Source: Mycobacterium dioxanotrophicus
GTDB taxonomy: Bacteria > Actinomycetota > Actinomycetes > Mycobacteriales > Mycobacteriaceae
NCBI RefSeq assembly: GCF_002157835.1
Contig: NZ_CP020809.1
Coordinates: 2,046,001 to 2,110,000, forward strand
Length of the DNA stretch: 64,000 bases
Direction: 5' to 3'
Below, piece by piece: positions 57,502-64,000 of the stretch. Under the pieces are notes generated by a model. The model searched no databases. It saw only the letters and a list, made by a program, of their open reading frames with translations, and was not told the DNA's origin. Positions within the stretch are counted from its first letter, which is position 1, and each line of letters opens with the position of its first letter. The position numbers and the translations under genes were made by a program.

Positions 57502-57801
57502 CTCTGTCCCTCCTACGTCGGTTCGTTCGAGAACCGCATAGCGTCGCATGAGGTACCGACATGTCGAGGACTAGAACGCGCAATAGGTGCGGCGGGTTTC
57601 CCTCTCCCATGACAGTGACCACAGACCGGTTCGACAAAGGGATATGCGGTCAAGTCTGTTCGCTCGTGCACACGCCCAACTCGGCTTCGAGGCTCGCGTA
57701 GGTGGCGCGGCCGTTCTGGGCCGGCGTATCGACCGCGTACATGATTGTCTTCAATCATGTTATATATCAACATGATTGGTGAGATCGCATCAGTGAACGC
57801 G
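57502..57801. other. Gene-poor interval with duplicated promoter block and AT-rich palindromes
   Basis: Positions 57502-57561 are about 80% alike to the upstream region of the intact HSP90-like gene (62240-62300). Positions 57739-57778 contain three ACATGATTG-type arms in alternating orientation, separated by 4 and about 9 bases, with a TATATAT core, in otherwise GC-rich DNA. A 30-codon minus-strand frame (57742-57650, starting MYAVDTPAQNGR) begins in the first arm. No recognised gene. Confidence 0.6.
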
Positions 57802-59328
57802 CTACCCGTCGTCGGCCGCGTCAGGTGGAGCCAGCAGTTCCTCAGGGCGGAAGTGATGGTTGACAGTGTCCTGACCCGTGTTCATCAGTGGCGGCGGATA
57901 CCAGAGGATGCGGCCGGTGTCGGGATCGACGCTGGTCGTCCAGCCGAGGCCGACGAGGCGGTTATCGGGTCCGCAGCTCAGTCCGAGGTCCGGGGCGTCG
58001 GTCTGCCCGCCATGTTGCCAGTCGGTTTTGGCGTGGTGGACCTGGCAGTGGTCGGCCGCTGCGGTGCATCCCGGCCGCGTGCACCCGCGGTCACGGTCGT
58101 ACAACAGCAGTCGTTGCGCCTTGGTGGCCAGCCGTTTGGTGCGGGCCATGTACAGCGGCTCTGCTGTGTGATGTTTGTAGATGGTGAGGTAGTGAAAGCT
58201 GTGAGAGGCCAGCCGAATTAAATCTTTCATCGGCATCCGTATGCCTGAGCCAGTGACCGCAATGCCCGCTGCGGACTCCAGCTCGGACAGCGTGGTGGAG
58301 ACGACCACGGTGACGGGAAGGCCACCGTGCCGGCCGAGTCGTTTGGACATGAGCAGTTCGCGCAGCGCCGCTTTGAGCGCATCATGATTGCGCTGGGGCT
58401 GAGTGCGGGTGTCCCGGGCCGCAGCCTCCGCTTGGGCCTGCTCGCGCTCTTGCTGGGAGGCGTCTGCTTCCGGCGGATGGTCAGCGGCCACCGAATCAGC
58501 GGCGTCGGGGGCAGCGGGCTCGGGGGCAGCAGTGTCGGCCGCGGTGTCGTCGGTGTTGGGAGTGTCGAGTGGGTTGGGAGTCGGGTTGTGGATCGGGTGC
58601 GGGTCGTCGGGATTGTTGATGCCGGGCTGGGCCCACACACTGTTGATCGTGGCGACATACGCTGCGGTTTCGGGATCAAGCCAGCCCTCGACGTGTACGT
58701 ACCCGTCGGCATCCTGTCGACCCAGACGCAACCCCCGACGATGCGCGGCGAGATCGGGACTGTCGCCGTCCTGATTGAGCAGAAACAGGAGTTTTTCCGC
58801 ACCGGCCTTCAGGGTTTCAGGAGTCTCGCGCGTTGCCGCCGCCACCAGGTCAACTTCGACTTCGGCCAGTTCCGTCGCGTTGACGTAGCTCGCGACCTTT
58901 TTCACCGTGTCGCTGATGATCGCGATGTGATCAGCGCTGATCGTCCCGTCCAATAACGCCATTGCGGAGGCAGGAAGCGCAGGCTCCAACACCTCACCAC
59001 CAACGGTGTACCGCGGTGCCAACTCGGTCGCTGCAGCTACACGGCGGGAGGCTTCCTTGCGGCTGATTCGCATCCGGGTAGCCAGCACATCAATCCAGGA
59101 CTTGCCGCCGATCTCGTGCGGCGTGGCTTGAGCCATCAACGCCGCCTGGATGCGGTGATCAATGAGCGCATGAGTGCGGGCACGCTGTTCCCGTTCGGAT
59201 TGGATCGCCAACAACTCTGCGGTGTCGAACGTCGTGAAATCGACATCGGCCAGCGCCGCGGTCGAAGCTTGGTGCCCCGTCAGTGCACGCTGCACTGCGT
59301 CTCGGGCCTCCGCAACGCCAACCGCCAT
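57802..59328 (-). CDS. DUF222/HNH endonuclease domain protein (13E12-repeat family)
   Basis: About 508 residues. The DUF222 helical region (about 1-250) has ALMAQATPHEIGGKSWIDVL, a Pro/Ala/Asp-rich linker lies near 260-330, and a C-terminal HNH domain has CTRPGCTAAADHCQVHH and LGLSCGPDNRLV. I chose ATG 59328 because TATGTT lies six bases upstream and a LexA box overlaps it. ATG 59343 is the alternative, and longer frames are unsupported. Family members in M. tuberculosis are DNA-damage inducible. It lies between the two HSP90-TPR copies. Confidence 0.88.
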   Translation of the reverse strand: MAVGVAEARDAVQRALTGHQASTAALADVDFTTFDTAELLAIQSEREQRARTHALIDHRIQAALMAQATPHEIGGKSWIDVLATRMRISRKEASRRVAAATELAPRYTVGGEVLEPALPASAMALLDGTISADHIAIISDTVKKVASYVNATELAEVEVDLVAAATRETPETLKAGAEKLLFLLNQDGDSPDLAAHRRGLRLGRQDADGYVHVEGWLDPETAAYVATINSVWAQPGINNPDDPHPIHNPTPNPLDTPNTDDTAADTAAPEPAAPDAADSVAADHPPEADASQQEREQAQAEAAARDTRTQPQRNHDALKAALRELLMSKRLGRHGGLPVTVVVSTTLSELESAAGIAVTGSGIRMPMKDLIRLASHSFHYLTIYKHHTAEPLYMARTKRLATKAQRLLLYDRDRGCTRPGCTAAADHCQVHHAKTDWQHGGQTDAPDLGLSCGPDNRLVGLGWTTSVDPDTGRILWYPPPLMNTGQDTVNHHFRPEELLAPPDAADDG

Positions 59329-59331
59329 GGT

Positions 59332-59347
59332 TCGAACATACATTCGA
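59332..59347 (-). promoter_or_regulatory. LexA (SOS) box over the -10 of the HNH gene
   Basis: TCGAACATACATTCGA matches the mycobacterial SOS consensus TCGAAC-N4-GTTCGA in 11 of 12 fixed bases. It covers the TATGTT -10 element (59340-59335, minus strand), so LexA binding should block the promoter. Confidence 0.8.
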
Positions 59348-59590
59348 GCACTGACAGAATTTGCCGTGTTGAGACTGATGTGACCACAGTGGCCAGAGTT
59401 TTTGAGCCAGGCCTGGGCCGGTGCCGTTGACTGCGAAAGCTTAGGCAACCCAGTTTGATTGGGCCTGAGGGCGTCAGGCCCCGACGCATCCGGTCCCACA
59501 ATGTCTATGTCACGACCGAGGCCTGGTGCGTAGGTGTCGGCCATCGTCGATATCGGCTCCCGATTGCCCCGAATCTGCTCGTAGCAGGCA

Positions 59591-60467
59591 TCAGTCGTCT
59601 CTGTGACGATCGGACAGATCAATCCGGATATCCCACAGGTGGACGTGCCCGGGAATCTCTTGGTCCATGAACCACTCCCAGTCCTCATATTTGTCCGCGT
59701 CTGCCTGCCAGCCATCTGCCTCAGCGTCGCGGCCGGCACCACGTAGGACGCTGGCCACCAGGCGCTGAAGCGCCTGGCTCTTGTCGTGGAAACAGATGTC
59801 GTCGAGCATCTCGATTGCTTGCCGTGCGATGCCGTCGATCGCGTGATCCACCCGGTGGCGCGCCGCTTCGGCGAACATCAGCTCGGCGACCGCCCAGTGA
59901 TAGGCCGCGTCGGCGGCGCGCATCGGGTGGTACATCTCCTCGCGGTCGATCAAGTTGGCCGCCATCTCTTGGGCAAGGGCCACCGATTCCTCTGAGGGGC
60001 TGAGGAATTCGCTCAGTGCGCTGAATGCCCACAGCATCAACTCCGGCATGGTGGCGTCGACTTGCCGCGCGAGTGCGACCGCCTGTCGGTAGGGCAGATT
60101 CCGCGGCGTCACGATCGCCGAGTTCCACGAGTGCCTCGCCCAGATCAATGCTGATTCTCGCGGCATGGGCCAGGTCACCGGAATTGGTGGCGTCGGCCGC
60201 CAATGTTCGTAATTCAGCTGCGCGCGGGGCCGGAGGCAGTAGTCCGCGCCGGATGTCGAGCACTTTCGCTCTGGTGCGGTTGAGGACCTGGACGATCCTG
60301 GCGGATGTCTCGTCATCGAAGACAACATCTATCAACGGCAGGAGCAGGTTGTTGACCTCCTCGTAGTGATCGATTGCCTCGTTGAGCCGTCCCGAGCACA
60401 GCGCACGGTCGCCGAGCTGTTCGCTGGCTTCCACGGCGTCGGCGATCAGTGCTGGTTGCTCGTTCAT
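59591..60467 (-). pseudogene. TPR-repeat protein, second copy, with one-base frameshift
   Basis: ATG 60467 overlaps the stop of the HSP90-like gene (ATGA). The frame follows the intact paralogue (GDRALCSGRLNEAIDHYEE, GDRDAAESA) until about 60092-60094. There an extra C on the coding strand (CCC for CC) shifts the frame. The other frame continues YRQAVALARQVDA to the conserved tail GHVHLWDIRIDL at 59591. Removing one base restores about 291 codons. It could be a true mutation, slippage, or a sequencing error in a short run. Confidence 0.87.
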
Positions 60468-62239
60468 CGGGCGACCTCTGTGCCGTCGACGCCTGCGGCG
60501 AGCACGATGATGTCGTCGAGTGCCTCCGACAACAGGACTCGATCCTCAGGGCCGTCGCATTGGCCGGCCATCCGGGCCTGGACGAACAGCAGTTGCATGA
60601 GCCGACTGAACACGAGGTCGTCCGTTGTGCGGGTCAGCGCGCGCACGGCCCGGTTGTCCCAGTTCACCACTAGATGCGAGAGGTCGCCGTATCCCGGCGA
60701 TGTCATGTCGATCTGCCCGTGACCGATGAAGACGGCTGGAAGGTCGGGCGATGGAAACTGGCGCGCGACAACGCGACACCCTGATGTGAGGAGCGCCTGA
60801 CTACCGCGCTGCTCGAATGTCTGCACCTCGCCGGCGTCGAGGGACGGCATCGTCAAGGCAGCAACTTCGGATGCCGGATAGGCGCGGGTGACGGTCACGC
60901 CGGAAATCACTTGCGGCAGCATGAGCAGAACCTCTTGGTCGAGGGTGTGGCCGGCGTTGATGACGATTCGCCCGCCCGGGTTGAAACTGGCGATGGTGCG
61001 AAACTCCTTGACCGACACGGCATACAGGATGTTCGGGTTACGGTCGATGACGTCGATCAACCGCATCTGCCCTTCCGTCGTTTGTACCGTCAGCATGGGC
61101 AGCACGACTTCGGCCAATGCGAGATTCTCGGCGTCGACGCCATGCGTCGCCGCGGATCTGAGCTCCAACTCGTTGTCGGCGACGAATTCGGCGAACCGTT
61201 CGGGATCGGTGTCGGCGAGGGAACGCAGCCACGTGAGTGCTGTGTGACCGAGTTTGCGCCGTGTCATGGTCAGCGCCGCGTTGCTCATGATGGCTTCGCG
61301 GCTGGCGGTCGGCTCAAGCTTGGTGGAATTGATTGCGGCCCAGGAGAAGAAGCTCCACGCTGGCATCAGGGTGGCGTCCGCATCGTCGACCAACATGCCA
61401 TTGACGTAGACGCGGTTACGTGCGGAGGGCTTGGACCTCCCCGCGGAACCGATATATACGACGCCCTGCAATCCCAACTCGTGGTCGACGACTTCGATGG
61501 CGTCGAACTGCCTGCCAACGCCCATGCCGCCGTAAACCGGTGAAACACCTTGCCGCACTGCGGAATGGTGTGCGCCGAAATCGTGCATCCACGGAAATCC
61601 GCGCGAAACACTCTGCGGTCCTTGGCTTGTCAGCACTGTGATATCGACGGGGAGGAATTCGGCGTACTTCTGAACCAACGGGCTCACCTGCTCGGCTCGT
61701 GCCCACCCGACCATGTTCGGGCGCGGCCGTAACCGCACCGTGGTTCCCACGGCGACGTACTCTGCGACTGTTCGGGTCGTGTATGTGCCGTCGCTGCGGC
61801 CGACCCACTCGATCGGCTCGGCGCCGGTCGCGCTGCGGGAGACGACGGTGATCTCGTCGGCGACGAGAAAGCAACTCAGCAATCCGATGCCGAATTGACC
61901 GAGGTAGGTCCGACGTCTCTGTTCCAGCTCCTCGCTCTTGGAGCTGGCGCCGACCGTCGCGAGGAACTGCTCGACCTGCTCCGGGCTGATTCCGATTCCG
62001 GCGTCGGTGATCGTGAACTCGCTGGCCGGCGAGTCCGGAGAGGCGATTCCGTACGGGGAGATCGAGATGACGCGCGGTACCGCGGGGCCACCAAGTGCGT
62101 CGCGTGCCGTGATGGCGTCGACCGCGTTCTGGATCAGCTCCCGCACATACACGCCGGGGCTGGAATACAAGTTCTTGCTGAGTAGTGCGATGACGCCGCC
62201 GAGATTCACCCGAAAGTTCTGCGGCTCAAGCCCGTCCAT
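60464..62239 (-). CDS. HSP90-like GHKL ATPase, intact
   Basis: This 591-residue HSP90-family protein has N-terminal ATP-site motifs. They are RELIQNAVDA (catalytic glutamate and Mg-binding asparagine), TITDAGIGIS, GQFGIGLLSCFL and GTTVRLR, followed by a middle domain with RVYVNGMLVDD and the catalytic-loop-like TASREAIM. The C-terminal third is divergent from HtpG. Mycobacteria have a separate HtpG of about 647 residues, so this is a specialised paralogue. It is translationally coupled to a TPR gene (frameshifted here). TPR proteins are classic HSP90 co-chaperones in eukaryotes, but that analogy is inference. Confidence 0.88.
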   Translation of the reverse strand: MDGLEPQNFRVNLGGVIALLSKNLYSSPGVYVRELIQNAVDAITARDALGGPAVPRVISISPYGIASPDSPASEFTITDAGIGISPEQVEQFLATVGASSKSEELEQRRRTYLGQFGIGLLSCFLVADEITVVSRSATGAEPIEWVGRSDGTYTTRTVAEYVAVGTTVRLRPRPNMVGWARAEQVSPLVQKYAEFLPVDITVLTSQGPQSVSRGFPWMHDFGAHHSAVRQGVSPVYGGMGVGRQFDAIEVVDHELGLQGVVYIGSAGRSKPSARNRVYVNGMLVDDADATLMPAWSFFSWAAINSTKLEPTASREAIMSNAALTMTRRKLGHTALTWLRSLADTDPERFAEFVADNELELRSAATHGVDAENLALAEVVLPMLTVQTTEGQMRLIDVIDRNPNILYAVSVKEFRTIASFNPGGRIVINAGHTLDQEVLLMLPQVISGVTVTRAYPASEVAALTMPSLDAGEVQTFEQRGSQALLTSGCRVVARQFPSPDLPAVFIGHGQIDMTSPGYGDLSHLVVNWDNRAVRALTRTTDDLVFSRLMQLLFVQARMAGQCDGPEDRVLLSEALDDIIVLAAGVDGTEVAR

Positions 62240-62325
62240 CTGTGGCCCCTTCTATGTCGGTTCATTCGAGAACCGCATAGCGTCGCACGGGGGACCGACA
62301 AGCCGGGTTCGGTCAGCGGATGCTG

Positions 62326-63732
62326 TTAGGCGGACTCGTCCTTCTCGATCTTGTCCGCGGCTTCGACCGCGGCCAGCGGCCCCTGCCGGCTCTGCAGTGC
62401 CTGCATCGCGGTGCGCGCGTAGATCATCTGGCTGGTGATGGCCATCTGGCCCCTGCCGCGGCCCAGGAAGGTGATGAACCAGGTCACCAGTGTGGTGAAC
62501 CGATTCTTGTAGCCGACCAGGTAGACCAGGTGCAGCACCAGCCATGCCAGCCATGCCAACGGACCGCCGAATTCGAGTTTCTTGGACGATTTCGGGATCG
62601 GCACCTGGGCCACCGCGTCGAATCGTGACACCGTCGCCATGCTGCCCTTGTCCCAGTATGTGAACGGCTCGCGGTTCGCCGGATCGTCCTGACCCGCGAG
62701 CGAGCGCTTGATGATGTCGGTCGCGTAGGTGGCGCCCTGAATCGCGCCCTGCGCCATCCCGGGCACATCGGGGACTGCCATCAGGTCACCGACGACGAAC
62801 ACGTACGGATGGCCTTTGACGGTCAGATCCGGCTCGACGACGACGCGTCCCGCACGGTCGATCTGGCTGCCATCGGACTGCTCGGCGATCAACTTGCCCA
62901 GCGGGCTGGCCTGCACACCGGCCGACCACACCTTGCAGGCACAATCGATACGGCGTTCACTCCCGTCCTTATCTTTCACGGTGATGCCCATGTAGTCCAC
63001 GTTGGTGACCATGGCGTTGAGCTGGATCTCGACGCCGAGCCGCTCCAGGCGTTTCTGGGCCTTGAGTCCGAGCTTGCGACCCATCGGCGGCAGCACCGCG
63101 GGGGCCGCGTCGAGCAGGATCACCCGGCAGTCCTCCGGCCTGATGGTGCGGAACGCACCGGCCAATGTCCGTTCGGCGAGTTCGGCGATCTGTCCCGCCA
63201 ACTCGACGCCGGTGGGGCCGGCGCCAACCACCACGAACGTCAGCCGGCGCTCCCGTTCGGCGTGATCGGTCACCACCTCGGCAGCCTCGAAGGCCCCGAG
63301 GATGCGGCCCCGCAATTCCAGTGCGTCGTCAATGGTCTTCATGCCCGGCGCGAACGTCGCGAAGTGGTCGTTACCAAAGTAGGACTGCTGGGCGCCGGCG
63401 GCCACGATGAGGCTGTCGTAGGGCGTGACGGTCTCCTGCGACATCAGCTTCGAGGTGACTGTCTTGGCTTGTAGGTCAATGCCTTCCACTTCGCCGAGGC
63501 GGACCCTGACGTTCTTCTGGTCGCGTAGCACCAGGCGGGTGGTGGGCGCGATCTCGCCTTCCGAGAGGATGCCCGTGGCTACCTGATAGAGCAGCGGCTG
63601 GAAAAGATGCGTCGTCGTCCGCGAGATCAAGGTGACGTCGACGTCGGCGTGCTTGAGGGATCTCGCCGCCTTCAAACCGCCGAATCCGGACCCGATGATC
63701 ACGACGTGGTGGCGTTCGGCGACGGTGGTCAT
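62326..63732 (-). CDS. ndh: Type II NADH:quinone oxidoreductase
   Basis: This 468-residue membrane-associated flavoprotein transfers electrons from NADH to menaquinone without proton pumping. The FAD-binding GSGFGGLKAARSL lies near residue 13, the NADH-binding VVVGAGPTGVELAGQI near residue 180, and the second FAD motif VFVVGDLMAVPD near residue 320. A hydrophobic C-terminal segment (LAWLAWLVLHLVYLVGY) follows. ATG 63732 with AGGAGCAAT upstream is the start; the longer frame is not used. Confidence 0.95.
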   Translation of the reverse strand: MTTVAERHHVVIIGSGFGGLKAARSLKHADVDVTLISRTTTHLFQPLLYQVATGILSEGEIAPTTRLVLRDQKNVRVRLGEVEGIDLQAKTVTSKLMSQETVTPYDSLIVAAGAQQSYFGNDHFATFAPGMKTIDDALELRGRILGAFEAAEVVTDHAERERRLTFVVVGAGPTGVELAGQIAELAERTLAGAFRTIRPEDCRVILLDAAPAVLPPMGRKLGLKAQKRLERLGVEIQLNAMVTNVDYMGITVKDKDGSERRIDCACKVWSAGVQASPLGKLIAEQSDGSQIDRAGRVVVEPDLTVKGHPYVFVVGDLMAVPDVPGMAQGAIQGATYATDIIKRSLAGQDDPANREPFTYWDKGSMATVSRFDAVAQVPIPKSSKKLEFGGPLAWLAWLVLHLVYLVGYKNRFTTLVTWFITFLGRGRGQMAITSQMIYARTAMQALQSRQGPLAAVEAADKIEKDESA

Positions 63733-63922
63733 ATTGCTCCTTCGGGCACAGCGGCGGGACCGAATGACACCGGCAAACATACCGGCTGACGTGTCTGTGA
63801 GGGCTCGTTGCGCGTAGTCGGTGGGGAGGCTCGAGGTCTTGGGCACAATTGTCGCGATGGTGGCCGCCCGTATGCCGCTTACAGCCGCACGCGGTGGCCG
63901 CTCGAGTTGCGCTACGGCAAGG

Positions 63923-64000
63923 TCAGCCGTGGTGTGTGGCCATCGATAGCAGGCGTTCCCTGATTGCCCGAGTCTCGGCCCCGAGATCCATCGTGAGAAA
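63923..64000 (-). CDS. Probable C-terminal tail of a minus-strand gene running off the window
   Basis: The minus-strand frame is open from the window edge and ends with a TGA at 63925-63923 after DLGAETRAIRERLLSMATHH-G. Codon use looks coding and no plus-strand alternative is better, but only about 25 codons are visible. No family can be named. Confidence 0.35.
   Translation of the reverse strand, partial: FLTMDLGAETRAIRERLLSMATHHG

Noticed and set aside
50284..64000. Second attachment site (copy of the tRNA-Leu 3' end) or integrase gene bounding the island
   Set aside because: I looked for GGGTTCGAGTCCC-like sequence and tyrosine/serine integrase motifs downstream and found none in the window.

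Overview
The window is a high-GC actinobacterial chromosome segment from a mycobacterium. Gene order follows the M. tuberculosis Rv1298-Rv1343c block almost gene for gene (rpmE-prfA-prmC-tsaC-wecA-atp operon-murA-rrn-ogt-alkA-nucS-fadA4-glgB/E/P-dinG-pncB-clpS-mec/cysO/cysM-murI-rphA-rdgB-lprD). No PE/PPE genes or IS1557 are present. The 16S gene and its two-promoter upstream region suggest a rapid grower (Mycolicibacterium type). I could not fix the species.

Positions 1-15,300: the 3' end of an acyl-CoA synthetase gene, then translation genes (rpmE, prfA, prmC, tsaC), the first lipid-linked step of arabinogalactan linker synthesis (wecA), the complete F1Fo ATP synthase operon (atpI-B-E-F-FH-A-G-D-C), a DUF2550 gene, a PduO-type adenosyltransferase and murA. 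Positions 15,330-21,010: a complete 16S-23S-5S operon with two promoters, an antitermination leader and a strong terminator. Positions 21,030-28,816: DNA repair (ogt, ada-alkA, nucS), a membrane adenylate cyclase, methylmalonyl-CoA epimerase, fadA4 and a frameshifted thioredoxin-TPR gene. Positions 28,813-40,324: alpha-glucan metabolism (glgB, glgE, glgP), a beta-propeller protein, a zinc-protease lipoprotein and dinG. Positions 40,333-49,771: pncB, clpS, the Mec-CysO-CysM cysteine pathway, a rhomboid, murI, a cAMP phosphodiesterase-like hydrolase, rphA, rdgB and lprD.

From 49,871 to about 62,300 the conserved order gives way to an accessory region that begins at a tRNA-Leu(UAG) gene. It holds an endonuclease-gene remnant, an orphan HsdR-like restriction/helicase protein, a STAS-like protein, a YefM/YoeB-type (RelJ/RelK) toxin-antitoxin module whose antitoxin is split by an IS3-family element, a LexA-box HNH endonuclease, and two copies of an HSP90-like ATPase/TPR two-gene module. 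The two copies have decayed in complementary ways. One keeps an intact TPR gene and a 40-codon in-frame remnant of the chaperone. The other keeps an intact chaperone and a TPR gene with a one-base frameshift. An ndh gene follows, and the window ends in a probable minus-strand gene tail.

The HSP90-TPR pair is my best candidate for an undescribed system. The IS-split antitoxin upstream of an intact toxin is the best-supported single anomaly. Mycobacterial leaderless promoters (TANNNT 6-7 bases before the start codon) recur and helped choose starts.
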